64,000 nt of DNA from Streptomyces sp. PsTaAH-137 (GCF_003259365.1 NZ_QLLY01000008.1:62001-126000), one strand, 5' to 3'; positions 8,838 to 19,499 are shown, counted from the stretch's first letter. Program-made: numbers and translations. The notes: a model not told the origin generated them from the sequence alone.

Positions 8838-10190
8838 ATGGCCAATTTCTCGAAGCCGACCGTGCCGCAGTTCGCGGTCGAGGTGTACCAGAACGAGTAC
8901 CTGCCGGAGGGGGGCCGCGAGGTCAACGCGATCGTCACGGTGACCTCGACGGGCGGGGGGACGGTGGGCGGCGCCGTGGGCGCGCCGCACCTGTACAGCC
9001 CGGGCAGCGCCGTGGACGCGGCGGTCGCGCTGATGGTCGACTGCTCCGGCTCGATGGACTACCCGCCGACCAAGATGCGCGGGGCCCGCGAGGCGTCGGC
9101 CGCCGCGATCGACACCCTGCGCGACGGCGTGCACTTCGCGGTGATCGCGGGCACCCACGTCGCCAAGGAGATCTATCCGGGCGGCGGCCGGCTCGCCGTC
9201 GCCGACGCCACCACCCGCGACCAGGCCAAGCAGGCGCTGCGCAAGCTGTCCGCGGGCGGCGGCACGGCGATCGGCACCTGGCTGCGGCTCGCCGACCGGC
9301 TGCTGTACGCGGCCGACTCCTCGGCGTCGATGGTGCGGCACGGCATCCTGCTGACCGACGGGCGCAACGAGCACGAGTCGCCGGAGGACCTGCGGGCGAC
9401 CCTGGACGCGACCGCGGGCCGCTTCACCTGTGACGCGCGGGGCGTGGGCACCGACTGGGAAGTGAAGGAAGTCACAGGGATCGCCTCGGCGCTGCTCGGC
9501 ACCGCCGACATCGTCGCCGACCCGGCGCACCTCGCCGACGACTTCACGCAGATGATGGAGACGGCGATGGGCAAGGAGGTCGCGGACGTGGCGCTGCGCC
9601 TGTGGACCCCGCTCGGCTCCGAGATCAAGTTCGTCAAGCAAGTGGCGCCCACCGTCGAGGAGTTGACCGAGCGCCGCACGGAGGCGGGCCCGCGGGCCGG
9701 GGACTACCCCACCGGCTCCTGGGGCGACGAGTCCCGCGACTACCACGTCTGTGTCCAGGTCCCCAGCGCCGAGCTGGGCCAGGAGATGCTGGCCGCCCGC
9801 GTCTCCCTGATCGTCCCGCAGCCGGACGGCTCGGCCCAGACGCTCTCGCAGGGCCTGGTCCGCGCGGTCTGGACGGACGACATGACGGCCTCCACGTCCA
9901 TCAACCCGCAGGTGGCCCACTACACGGGCCAGGCGGAACTGGCGCAGGCGATCCAGCAGGGCCTGGACGCGCGCAAGGCGGGTGACGCGGACGGGGCGAC
10001 GGCGAAACTGGGCCGCGCGGTGCAGCTCGCGGCGCTCTCCGGAAACGCCGATACGGCGAAACTGCTTTCGAAGGTGGTGGACGTGGTGGACGCCGCGGAA
10101 GGTACTGTTCGATTGAAGCCGAAGGTCGCGGAGGCCGACGAGATGACTCTCGAGACCCGCTCCACCAAGACCGTACGCGTCAAGAAATAG
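8838..10190 (+). CDS. VWA-domain protein of the PknG cluster
   Basis: 450 residues; ATG 8838 lies behind AGGGGGGA. A von Willebrand factor A domain has an intact MIDAS DxSxS (VDCSGSMDY, Asp near residue 68) and the second strand motif ILLTDGRNEH. There is no signal peptide or membrane helix, so the protein should be cytoplasmic, and no zinc ribbon, unlike its neighbours. VWA domains bind partners through a divalent cation, so this is probably an adaptor in the kinase/phosphatase/FHA complex. C-terminal residues 340-420 are helical and repeat-like (AQAIQQGLDARKAGDADGA). Confidence 0.85.
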   Translation: MANFSKPTVPQFAVEVYQNEYLPEGGREVNAIVTVTSTGGGTVGGAVGAPHLYSPGSAVDAAVALMVDCSGSMDYPPTKMRGAREASAAAIDTLRDGVHFAVIAGTHVAKEIYPGGGRLAVADATTRDQAKQALRKLSAGGGTAIGTWLRLADRLLYAADSSASMVRHGILLTDGRNEHESPEDLRATLDATAGRFTCDARGVGTDWEVKEVTGIASALLGTADIVADPAHLADDFTQMMETAMGKEVADVALRLWTPLGSEIKFVKQVAPTVEELTERRTEAGPRAGDYPTGSWGDESRDYHVCVQVPSAELGQEMLAARVSLIVPQPDGSAQTLSQGLVRAVWTDDMTASTSINPQVAHYTGQAELAQAIQQGLDARKAGDADGATAKLGRAVQLAALSGNADTAKLLSKVVDVVDAAEGTVRLKPKVAEADEMTLETRSTKTVRVKK

Positions 10191-10252
10191 CCATCCGAGA
10201 TCACCCATGGCAAGCCCGGGCTTGCACGTGAAGGAGAGGGGGAAGCGCCGAC

Positions 10253-11335
10253 ATGCCGACCTGCCCGAACGGACACCAGTCGGGTTCCGACGACTGGTGC
10301 GAGGTCTGCGGTCACCGCATGGCCGGTGCCGTACCCCCGCCCCCGCCGCCGCCTCCGGCCCCCGGCTACGGCTACCCGCCGCAGCAGCAGGCCCCGCAGG
10401 CGCCGCCGCGCGCGCCCGAGCTGTGCCCGCAGTGCCGTACGCCGCGCGAGGGCGGTGCGCCGTTCTGCGAGGAGTGCCGCTGGAACTTCCTCACGAACAC
10501 GGCGACGTCGTACACTCCGGCGGCCCCGAACCCGCCGCTGCCCACGTCGGGCGGCCCGGGAGGCCCCGGCAACCCGGCGATGCGCTTCCAGCAGCCGCCG
10601 CAGGGCCCCGGCCAGGGCCCGGGTCAGGGCCAGGACCCGTACGAGTACCAGGGTTCGCGCCCCTCGCAGATGAACCGCCCGGCCGAGCCGATCCCGCCGG
10701 CCCCGTTCGGCAGCGAGCCCTCGGGCCCGGCCCCGTTCCCGCAGGGCCCGCCGCAGGCCTACCAGCAGCCTCCGGCCCCGCCCGCCCCGACGTTCGGCGG
10801 CCCCGGCCCCGGTGGTCCCGGTGGCCCGGGCGGCGACGACTGGACGATCTCCCCGCCGTCGGGCCCCACCACGGCGCCGGACCAGGGCTACCAGCAGCAG
10901 CCTCCGCCGCCCCAGCAGTCGCAGGGCTATGTGACGTGGTCGGCGACGATCGGCCCGGACCGCGACTACTTCATGGCGATGATGCAGCGCAGCGGTCCGG
11001 AGGCATCGGGCCTGAACCTGCCCGCGTACTCCCCGGAGCAGCAGCGTCCCCTGGTCGGCAACCAGCTCACGATCGGCCGCCGCCGCCACTCCACCGGCGA
11101 CACCCCCGACATCGACCTCTCGGTCCCGCCGGAGGACCCCGGGGTCTCGCACCAGCACGCGGTCCTGGTCCAGCAGCCGGACGGCAGCTGGGCGGTCGTC
11201 GACCAGAACTCGACGAACGGCACGACGGTCAACGGCGGCGAGGAGCCCATCCAGCCCTTCGTCCCGGTCCCCCTCCAGGACGGCGACCGGGTCCACGTGG
11301 GCGCCTGGACGACGATCACGATCCACAGGGCCTGA
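10253..11335 (+). CDS. FHA-domain protein with zinc ribbons
   Basis: 360 residues; ATG 10253 follows AAGGAGAGGGGG. The N-terminus has a ribbon (CPNGHQSGSDDWCEVCG) and a second one (CPQCRTPREGGAPFCEECR), then about 160 residues rich in Pro, Gly and Gln, likely disordered. The C-terminal FHA domain (about 265-345) shows the phosphothreonine-binding hallmarks: LTIGRRRH, SHQHAVL and NSTNGTTVNG. It is last in the cluster and the obvious reader of phosphothreonine made by the upstream kinase, comparable in logic to GarA/OdhI but with different architecture. A strong hairpin follows. Confidence 0.92.
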   Translation: MPTCPNGHQSGSDDWCEVCGHRMAGAVPPPPPPPPAPGYGYPPQQQAPQAPPRAPELCPQCRTPREGGAPFCEECRWNFLTNTATSYTPAAPNPPLPTSGGPGGPGNPAMRFQQPPQGPGQGPGQGQDPYEYQGSRPSQMNRPAEPIPPAPFGSEPSGPAPFPQGPPQAYQQPPAPPAPTFGGPGPGGPGGPGGDDWTISPPSGPTTAPDQGYQQQPPPPQQSQGYVTWSATIGPDRDYFMAMMQRSGPEASGLNLPAYSPEQQRPLVGNQLTIGRRRHSTGDTPDIDLSVPPEDPGVSHQHAVLVQQPDGSWAVVDQNSTNGTTVNGGEEPIQPFVPVPLQDGDRVHVGAWTTITIHRA

Positions 11336-11352
11336 GAGCCACACGGGCCCCG

Positions 11353-11382
11353 TCAGGGGCGCGGGGAACTGCGCGCTCAGCC
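11353..11382. repeat. Dispersed palindromic repeat, copy 2 (single arm)
   Basis: Positions 11353-11382 match one arm of the 0.7 kb repeat in 28 of 30 bases (GCGCTC in place of GCGACC) and share its flank CCACGACGAG. The opposing arm is absent. It starts 18 bases after the FHA gene. Confidence 0.75.
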
Positions 11383-11427
11383 ACGACGAGGGCCGCAGCC
11401 GACGAAGCACCGCAGGCGGGCGGGGGT

Positions 11428-11446
11428 CCGGGGGCGCAGCCCCCGG
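11428..11446. terminator. Hairpin terminator between convergent genes
   Basis: CCGGGGGC-GCA-GCCCCCGG is a perfect 8-bp stem with a 3-nt loop followed by TTT. It lies between the forward FHA gene and the convergent methyltransferase gene. Confidence 0.65.
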
Positions 11447-11488
11447 TTTCGGGACGGGAAGGGGCGGCGGGGGCGACTTCTCCCCGCC

Positions 11489-12487
11489 TCAGCCCCCGCC
11501 CCCCGGATCCCACGGACAGGCCCCACCCGGATCGTCCAGCCACACCCACTCCCGCCCGCCCCGAACGGTCACCCCGAACCGCTCCCGCCCGGGCCGCCCC
11601 ATCCCCTCCCACCACGCCAGAACCTCCCGAGCGGCAACCCGCCCCCCGCTCAAGCCCAGCACGAACCGAAACGAATCATCCCGGGCCACCCCCAGCGGCA
11701 CCCCACCCACGTCCCCGGCACAGGCCCCGCCCCCGCCCCCTTCCCCCCGCACGGCGACGAAATAGGCCGGCGACGCCAGGAACCGCCCCTGCGCGACCCC
11801 CGCGTCCCGCACATCGAGCACCAGCAACCCGGTCGAGACGGGCGCCAGAATCCGCGCCCCCACCCGGCACTGCCCCGGCCACCCCACCGGCACCCCCCGC
11901 AACGCACACGTCGCCACGATCCGGTCGAACGGCGCCCGCTCGGCACACCCCCGCGCCCCGTCCCCGGTGACGACGGCGGGCCGGTACCCCGCGGCAGCGA
12001 GATGCGCCCGGGCCGACTCGGTGATCTCCGGGTCGAGGTCGACGGTGGTGACGGCGTCGTCCCCGAGCCGGTGCGCGAGCAGCGCGGCGTTGTACCCGGT
12101 CCCGGCCCCGATCTCCAGCACCCGGTGCCCCTCGCGCACATCGAGGTCGACCAGCATCTTCGCCATGAGGGACGGCTGGCTGCTGGAGGAGACGAGTTCC
12201 CCGTCGCGCAGCCGGGTGGCCAGCGGCTGATCCGCGTACGCCCCGCGCAGCCACCGTTCGCGCCGTACGGGATCGGGGTCCTCCCCCCACAGCCGCTCGT
12301 ACCCGCCGGGCGCCCCGACGAAGTAGTACGGCACGAAGAGGTGGCGCGGCACCTGCTCGAAGGCGGCCCGCCACCCCGGATCCCCGTCCCAGATCCCGGT
12401 CGCGGCGATCCCGCGCACGAGCCCGGCCCGCGCCTGTTCGGCGAGGACCGCGAGACCGCCCGCTCCGCCGACGCGCTCCGTACCCAT
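11489..12487 (-). CDS. PCMT-like (protein-L-isoaspartate O-methyltransferase family) protein
   Basis: 332 residues. The pre-methyltransferase segment WRAAFEQVPRHLFVPYYF and QPSLMAKML is characteristic of the PCMT family, and VLEIGAGTGYNAALLA is the SAM-binding motif I. The C-terminal third is longer than in the roughly 220-residue repair enzymes and resembles the actinobacterial methyltransferase family often found near lanthipeptide or signalling genes. It likely methylates a protein carboxylate, with the substrate unknown. It stands alone, divergent from the hemoglobin gene (83-base gap). No clear ribosome site is visible before ATG 12487, so the start is less certain. Confidence 0.8.
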   Translation of the reverse strand: MGTERVGGAGGLAVLAEQARAGLVRGIAATGIWDGDPGWRAAFEQVPRHLFVPYYFVGAPGGYERLWGEDPDPVRRERWLRGAYADQPLATRLRDGELVSSSSQPSLMAKMLVDLDVREGHRVLEIGAGTGYNAALLAHRLGDDAVTTVDLDPEITESARAHLAAAGYRPAVVTGDGARGCAERAPFDRIVATCALRGVPVGWPGQCRVGARILAPVSTGLLVLDVRDAGVAQGRFLASPAYFVAVRGEGGGGGACAGDVGGVPLGVARDDSFRFVLGLSGGRVAAREVLAWWEGMGRPGRERFGVTVRGGREWVWLDDPGGACPWDPGGGG

Positions 12488-12570
12488 ACGACCACTGTGC
12501 GGCCCGCGTCCCGAATCGGCGAGGTCCTACGCCCCAGGTCCTGGATCTCCGCGTCTGAGACGATGGACGG

Positions 12571-12975
12571 GTGACTGAGACCCCGCGCGACGCGCTCCAG
12601 GAGCTGACCTTCTTCGAGCAGGTCGGCGGCGAGGAGACCTTCCGTCGCCTCGTGCACCGCTTCTACGAGGGCGTCGCCCAGGACCCGCTGCTGCGCCCCA
12701 TGTACCCCGAGGAGGACCTGGGCCCGGCCGAGGAGCGCCTCGCGCTGTTCCTGATGCAGTACTGGGGCGGCCCGCGCACGTACAGCGACAACCGGGGCCA
12801 CCCGCGCCTGCGGATGCGGCACGCGCCGTTCCAGGTGGACCGGGCGGCGCACGACGCGTGGCTGAAGCACATGCGGGACGCGGTCGACGACCTCGGCCTG
12901 TCCGAGGAGCACGAGCGGACGCTGTGGAACTACCTGACGTACGCGGCGGCGTCGATGGTGAACACGGCGGGCTGA
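12571..12975 (+). CDS. glbO: Group II truncated hemoglobin (trHbO)
   Basis: 134 residues from GTG 12571. The 2-on-2 globin pattern is clear: FYEGVAQDPLLRPMYP, then MQYWGGPRTYSD, the proximal-histidine segment RLRMRHAPF and the helix G/H segment AWLKHMRDAVDDLGL. Group II members bind O2 and NO through a Tyr/Trp pocket and are linked to peroxide/NO detoxification or respiration under low oxygen. It is monocistronic, divergent from the methyltransferase gene. Confidence 0.92.
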   Translation: MTETPRDALQELTFFEQVGGEETFRRLVHRFYEGVAQDPLLRPMYPEEDLGPAEERLALFLMQYWGGPRTYSDNRGHPRLRMRHAPFQVDRAAHDAWLKHMRDAVDDLGLSEEHERTLWNYLTYAAASMVNTAG

Positions 12976-13026
12976 TCCTCGTACTGGCTGCCGGGGCCGT
13001 CGGGGCTGTAGGGGCTGTAGGGGCCC

Positions 13027-13725
13027 TCAGGCGGGCATGACGCCGAGTCCGCCGAGCCCGGCGGCGGGCCCCTGCCGCACGGCGACGGACCCGTAGGCGG
13101 TACGCAGCCGCAGCCACGCCCCGGCGGCCAGCAGATCCACGGAGGGCCCCCGCAGGAACCCGAGCGACACGGCCGCGTGCGCGACCCGCACCGGGACGGC
13201 CTCTCCGCCGTCCAGGATGATCTCCCGGGACCAGATGTCCCGCCCGATGCGATCGAGCGCGGCCCGGGTCCGCTCCTCGGCCGCCAGTCCGTCGACCCGC
13301 GAGCGGAATTCGCCCACGGCGGTCTTCACGAGCCCGCGCAGCTCATCGGCGGCGGGGAACCCCTCCACCCGTCGCCAGCCGCCCCGCGGGGGCAGCACGC
13401 CGGCCCAGGGCGGCCCGGTGACGGCGGCCGGAACCGTCGCGGTGGCGCCGCTCTCGTCGACGGAGTCGAGCAGCTCACCGGCGGAGACGGTCACGTCGAG
13501 CGCGTCGTCGATCCCGTTCTCGTACGGCTTGAGGAGCCGGGCCGTCCGGATCGCGAGGACCTCGAACGACGGCGGCCGTCCGAACACCGCGAGCGCCTGC
13601 CCGCCGGCCTGGGCCTGCAGCCGGACGGCGGCCGCCTTGTCGTAGTGCAGCAGCCGGCCGAGGAAGGCGGCGACGTCCGCCGCCTCCCCGGCATCGGCGA
13701 AGGACAGCACCGGCACGCTGCTCAT
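13027..13725 (-). CDS. Conserved actinobacterial hypothetical protein
   Basis: 232 residues from ATG 13725, whose ATGA overlaps the stop of the thioesterase gene upstream. It is soluble, without signal peptide or recognised catalytic motif, and mixed alpha/beta. Features include VAAFLGRLLHYDKAAAVRLQ and WSREIILDGGEAVPVRVAHAAVSLGFL near the C-terminus. It is last of a three-gene operon with ettA and the thioesterase. I do not recognise a function. Confidence 0.75.
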   Translation of the reverse strand: MSSVPVLSFADAGEAADVAAFLGRLLHYDKAAAVRLQAQAGGQALAVFGRPPSFEVLAIRTARLLKPYENGIDDALDVTVSAGELLDSVDESGATATVPAAVTGPPWAGVLPPRGGWRRVEGFPAADELRGLVKTAVGEFRSRVDGLAAEERTRAALDRIGRDIWSREIILDGGEAVPVRVAHAAVSLGFLRGPSVDLLAAGAWLRLRTAYGSVAVRQGPAAGLGGLGVMPA

Positions 13726-14137
13726 GCGGCGAGCGCCCCCGGGTCGCTGTCGTCCTGGTACTCCTTGAGGAATTCCTTCTCCTCGGCGGTGATCCGCCGG
13801 GGCCGCTGCGCCTCGAAGTCGAACGGCACGATGACCGTCGAGGCGCGCACGTACACCACGTCCTCGTCCTTGACCTCGTAGGCGAGCGTGAACGAGGCGG
13901 CCCGTATTTGGGTCACCCACAGCTCGATGGCCACCGGCGCGTGCCGGTGGACCAACTGCCGCTTGTAGTCGATCTCATGGCGCGCCACGACAGACCCCTG
14001 CTGGAAATCCTTGTCCGGCCGGAACAGGAAGTCGATGCGCGCTTCTTCGAGGTACCGAAGAAAGACCACATTGTTGACGTGGCCGTACGCATCCATGTCC
14101 GCCCAGCGCAGGGGGCAGGCGTATACGTGGCGAGCCA

Positions 14138-14138
<1 letters not shown>
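13722..14138 (-). CDS. Acyl-CoA thioesterase, 4HBT hotdog family
   Basis: 138 residues. The hotdog signature RWADMDAYGHVNNVVFLRYLEEARIDFL contains the catalytic Asp of 4-hydroxybenzoyl-CoA thioesterase-type enzymes (DAYGHVNN). Expected reaction: hydrolysis of an acyl-CoA or aromatic-CoA in the cytoplasm. Start ATG 14138 shares its A with the stop of ettA (TGATG), and its own stop overlaps the next start, so the three genes are coupled. Confidence 0.9.
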
Positions 14139-15802
<1,664 letters not shown>

Positions 15803-16089
15803 GAGAAACCGTCCGGCAGTCGAAGTGTGGTCGCGTAAGGGGCCCGCGTGCGCGGCTCCACCGCGCGAGGGCAGATACACCCCATCTTGCCGCATCGCTA
15901 GTGCTGGGCGGAAACCCGTATCGGTGGGTGGGCCTGAACTGGGGGTTCTGCCCGATGGCCGGTAGCTGGGCTGTCACTGTCGGTCGCTGATCGACGGCCC
16001 CGGGCCTTGAATGCAGAGGGAGGAGGGAGGCCTCCTCGGCGCTCGCCCGGCTCGGCTCGGACTGCTCGGCGCATGTGACAAGAGCTTCC

Positions 16090-16491
16090 CTACCAGTCAC
16101 GCCATCGGTCGGTGAGTTGATAGCGGCCCAGCCCCTGCCGTGCGGTCAGAGCGACGACATCGATTCCCTGCTCGGTGAGCGCTTCGTCGATGAAGTCGCA
16201 CAGCTGCTCGCGTTCGCCCGTCTCGTAGGCATCGCCGCCGTGCTCGTCGTTGACGGCGTTCAGGGCCAGAACAACACGTTCCACCGCAGCGAGGACGGGC
16301 TCGTCGGGCGCACCTCGGAGCGACGCAAGCTCCGCCTCGAACGCGTCCAGGACACTGTCGGTAGCGGTGAGCAGAGATTCGGGAAACAGCTCGGCCATGC
16401 ACGCGCATTCCGGATCCAACGTGCCGGCGGCCACATCCCGTTGCTCCGCCGCTATGTCCTCGCGCCAAGCGGATGTAGGTCTCTCAGTCAT
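16090..16491 (-). CDS. Small acidic hypothetical protein
   Basis: 133 residues from ATG 16491. An acidic soluble helical protein ending with RQGLGRYQLTDRWRDW and containing VLALNAVNDEHGGDAYETGEREQLCDFIDEAL. I recall similar proteins of unknown role in other Streptomyces but can assign no domain. Upstream, in the divergent region, are three 16-bp direct repeats. With its two forward neighbours it forms an accessory patch between ettA and the hydrolase gene. Confidence 0.6.
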   Translation of the reverse strand: MTERPTSAWREDIAAEQRDVAAGTLDPECACMAELFPESLLTATDSVLDAFEAELASLRGAPDEPVLAAVERVVLALNAVNDEHGGDAYETGEREQLCDFIDEALTEQGIDVVALTARQGLGRYQLTDRWRDW

Positions 16492-16508
16492 GGGCGGACC
16501 GTACAGCC

Positions 16509-16556
16509 GGCCACTGACAGTCATGGCCTCCGACAGTTGTGGCCTCCGACAGTCGT
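16509..16556. repeat. Three tandem 16-bp direct repeats in a divergent promoter
   Basis: Units at 16509-16524, 16525-16540 and 16541-16556. The last two are GGCCTCCGACAGTYGT and the first is a diverged copy ending GACAGTCAT. They lie 17 bases upstream of the minus-strand gene and 114 bases from the forward gene, a possible operator array. Confidence 0.6.
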
Positions 16557-16669
16557 GTCCTCTGATCGCACGCGACGATGGCACGTTGCTTTCCCACAAC
16601 GGATGAGAAATCAGTTGGCCGGTCGTCGCCGGGCTGCGACGATGCCTCTGTTGCCCAGGCGGAGGCCAT

Positions 16670-17776
16670 TTGTTCGTTTTCGTGTGTGCGGGGTGCGGTG
16701 CCGAGTTGACGATCCCGCTGTCTCAGGTGCCACTGCCGATCCACGCACGTCAGAAGTATGGGAACGGGATTCAGCTTCCGGTGCTCATGCGGTCCGGGAC
16801 GTTTGCCGTGGACCCGGAGCCGTGGGGTGGACCGTGGCGGATGTGGGACGAGATCGACCCGAGTGAAGCAGAGGCACGCGGCATCTACGCGCAGGTGCAC
16901 GCCCTGTCCGACGCCACGCCCGGGGCGAGCGTCATCGCGCCAGGCGATATCCGTGGCACCCGGCTGATTCCTGAGGAGCGCGGCAGCGCCTGCTGTGGCG
17001 TGGACGGGGCCGACGGGCCCAACATGGCCTGCGATGCGTGCGGCCTCCCCGTGGCGAGCAGGGTCGACGACTGCTCGCTCTGGCAGCAAGTGCGGCTCAG
17101 CTCAAACGCCGTGCATCGCGTCCCCGTCGACGGTGCACAAGCTGTGCTCGTCCCCTGGGCGGAACTGGCAGAGAGGGGAGAGAAAACGCCCCCGTTCGAG
17201 CCGATTGCCACGTGGGGAGGACAGCTCGGATCGAACCACTACTGGTCGTGGAGCCCACAATGGGAGGCGGCAGCCGGCCAGGCGCTCGCCCACCTGTTGG
17301 TTGCCTCCCAGGGGCAGCCGGTGGAGGTCCCTGACGGGCTGGTCGCGGACGTGTTCCAACGCGCGCTCGACGCCCTGATACCCGCGGGTTCCCCGCGACG
17401 GCGCGCCGTTCTGGCCGGACCAGGACGGCCCTGCCCCGACGCGGACGTCGACATCCTCCTCGTACCGCTTCATCCCCAGACCGGTGGACCTTGGACCCCG
17501 GCCGGCCCCACCACGTCGGCATACCTGGTGCCCCTGCCGCTGGGGGTGTGGCTGTGGCTCGTCTCTCCGCAGCCGTACCTGCCGGTTCCCGCCTCGGGCC
17601 GCATGCCCAAAGACGTTCTTCGCGACGACCCGCTCCCCCAGCTCTCCAACGCCCTGTTCCGGGCCGACCGGGGAACGTTCCAACACATCCTGGCCCGGCT
17701 GCCGGCCGTTCGCAGCCCATGGCTGCGAACGATCGCCGAGAACCTGGCGCAGGGCGCCTTGGTCGAATTCCTCTAG
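16670..17776 (+). CDS. Hypothetical protein with cysteine motifs
   Basis: 368 residues. TTG 16670 was chosen because GGAGG sits about 5 bases upstream; GTG 16682 is an alternative. CAGCG near the N-terminus and CCGVDGADGPNMACDACG around residues 107-125 could form a zinc site. There is no signal peptide. The middle includes WGGQLGSNHYWSWSPQWEAAAGQALAHLL, and the C-terminal half is proline-rich. I know similar Streptomyces proteins only as hypothetical. Base composition is slightly less GC-rich than the neighbours, consistent with an accessory gene. Confidence 0.6.
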   Translation: MFVFVCAGCGAELTIPLSQVPLPIHARQKYGNGIQLPVLMRSGTFAVDPEPWGGPWRMWDEIDPSEAEARGIYAQVHALSDATPGASVIAPGDIRGTRLIPEERGSACCGVDGADGPNMACDACGLPVASRVDDCSLWQQVRLSSNAVHRVPVDGAQAVLVPWAELAERGEKTPPFEPIATWGGQLGSNHYWSWSPQWEAAAGQALAHLLVASQGQPVEVPDGLVADVFQRALDALIPAGSPRRRAVLAGPGRPCPDADVDILLVPLHPQTGGPWTPAGPTTSAYLVPLPLGVWLWLVSPQPYLPVPASGRMPKDVLRDDPLPQLSNALFRADRGTFQHILARLPAVRSPWLRTIAENLAQGALVEFL

Positions 17777-17966
17777 CCGCCGGCAATCGAACAGCACCGG
17801 GCTTCCCCTGCCGTCGGCGTCGGCTGTCCAATCCCAGGAACAAAGCCACTCGGCGAATCCGCCCGTGCCCAGAAGCGATCGGCGGCGGCGCGGAAGAGCA
17901 TTCACGGTCACCCCCTTGCAGGCAAGATGCTGTTCGCACGACTCACTCCATCGATCAGGGGGCTCC

Positions 17967-18542
17967 ATGGGAAGCGCACTCGTCGGGTTGGCTGTTGCGG
18001 TCGTCGGTGTGGCTGGCACGCTCATCGCCTCTGTCCTGTCTCAACGCTCCCTGGCCCGCGTTCAATCGGCGCAGTTCGAGCGGGAGCAGCGAGTGGCGGA
18101 AGTTCAGTGGCAGCGCGAGCAGCGGGTGGCCGAGCTGAATCGTCGGCGCGACAGCTATATGCAGGTCAACGCGTCCTTTCGACGCTACCGAACGCAGCTC
18201 GTGAACTTCCTGTGGACCGTGCAGAAGCAAGCTGTCACGCCGGAAGCCCGGGAATCGGTCGAGGAGGCTCGGAGCCACCACCACTCGGTCTTCGCTGAGG
18301 CTCAGCTCATCGCGTCCACCGCGGTTCTGGCCGAATTGGATGGGATGACCACGGCGCTCTCCGAGGTCTACCGGCGAATCATGAGTCTGGAAGAAGGGAA
18401 TCCGGATCCGGATGGAGCCTTCGACGACATACGAGTCGACTTCACTCGCCTTTGGGCGCGTTGGGAGCAGATGCGCGGCGTGATGCGCACCGACCTGGGT
18501 GCCGGCCACGAGGCTGTCGGGCCAACGGCGATCAGAGCCTGA
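17967..18542 (+). CDS. Single-pass membrane protein with cytoplasmic coiled coil
   Basis: 191 residues. ATG 17967 sits behind AGGGGG. One N-terminal membrane helix (ALVGLAVAVVGVAGTLIASVL) is followed by a long charged helix (RSLARVQSAQFEREQRVAEVQW...) predicted to be a coiled coil, then a helical C-terminal domain. I recognise no enzymatic motif. Such anchored coiled-coil proteins are frequent in Streptomyces accessory DNA. It stands alone after the cysteine-motif gene. Confidence 0.65.
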   Translation: MGSALVGLAVAVVGVAGTLIASVLSQRSLARVQSAQFEREQRVAEVQWQREQRVAELNRRRDSYMQVNASFRRYRTQLVNFLWTVQKQAVTPEARESVEEARSHHHSVFAEAQLIASTAVLAELDGMTTALSEVYRRIMSLEEGNPDPDGAFDDIRVDFTRLWARWEQMRGVMRTDLGAGHEAVGPTAIRA

Positions 18543-18773
18543 CTGGTCCGTCTCGGGCGTGCCAAGGCCCCGAGATGGACCAAGTGCCCAGGGCAGGCAA
18601 CTGGGTCTCGTCAGCGCCGCGTCCACGCCTCCCGGCCCCGCCCGATGGGGATCCCGTGGACGATCTCGCCTGAGCCGCAGACGGGCTCGTTCCGGAATAC
18701 ATCGGAGACCTGCCTTCTGCCGGAGGCAGAACACCGGACCGACCGGGCTCGACGGTCCCTACAGTCCAAGCTC

Positions 18774-19499
18774 ATGACGACGGTTACCACGCGCACGATC
18801 GCCTACGCGGCCGACGGCCTCACGATGGTCGGGCACCTCGCGCTCCCGGCCGGTGTCGGCCGTCGGCCCGCGGTTCTGGTCGGGCCCGAGGGGGTGGGGC
18901 TCAGTGACGTCGAGCGGCGCCGGGCCGATGCGCTCGCCGAGCTCGGCTATGTGGCGCTGGCCTTCGATCTCCACGGCGGGCGCTATCTGGGCGACCCCGA
19001 GGAGATGCTGGCCCGGTGCATGCCGCTGCTCGCCGACCCCGACCGGATGCGGGGCATCGGTCACGCGGCGCTCGACGTGCTGCTCGCCGAGCCGCGGACC
19101 GACCCGGACCGGATCGCCGCCGTCGGCTACGGCACCGGGGGCGCCATCGCACTGGAACTCGGGCGCGACGGCGTAGACCTGCGCGCGATCGCGACGGTCA
19201 ACGCACTGACCACGGGCCGACCGGGAGAAGCGGCGCGCATCCGCTGCCCGGTCTGGGCCGGGGTCGGATCGGAAGACCCGATCATGCCGCCCGCTCAACG
19301 GGACGCTTTCGCCGCCGAGATGCAGGCCGCGGGGGTCGACTGGCGCCTCGTGGTCTACGGCGGCGCCTTGCACGCCTTCCATCACCCAACGGTCGACCAC
19401 ACCGTGCGCCCAGGAGTCGGCTTTCACCCGCAGCACGCGCGGCGAGCCTGGCGGGACGTCGTCGACCTGCTCGCCGAGTGCCTGCCCGCGCCCCAGTGA
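18774..19499 (+). CDS. Dienelactone hydrolase-family protein lacking the nucleophile
   Basis: 241 residues from ATG 18774. The alpha/beta-hydrolase fold of the DLH family is clear (RPAVLVGPEGVGLSDVERRRADALAELGYVALAFDLHG). The nucleophile elbow, normally GYCFGG or GYSxGG, reads GYGTGG, so the Cys/Ser at residue 120 is Gly; one base change (TGC to GGC) would explain it. The catalytic Asp (GSEDPIMP, residue 168) and His (GALHAFHHP, residue 200) remain. It may be inactive, use another residue, or be a ligand-binding protein. It is upstream of a dehydratase gene on the same strand, with a 110-base gap. Confidence 0.85.
   Translation: MTTVTTRTIAYAADGLTMVGHLALPAGVGRRPAVLVGPEGVGLSDVERRRADALAELGYVALAFDLHGGRYLGDPEEMLARCMPLLADPDRMRGIGHAALDVLLAEPRTDPDRIAAVGYGTGGAIALELGRDGVDLRAIATVNALTTGRPGEAARIRCPVWAGVGSEDPIMPPAQRDAFAAEMQAAGVDWRLVVYGGALHAFHHPTVDHTVRPGVGFHPQHARRAWRDVVDLLAECLPAPQ

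Noticed and set aside
10207..11970. A 587-codon forward open frame running over the FHA gene and into the methyltransferase gene
   Set aside because: Low-complexity Arg/Pro/Ala protein in a shifted frame of the FHA gene; no domain and no ribosome site. The FHA reading frame explains the region.
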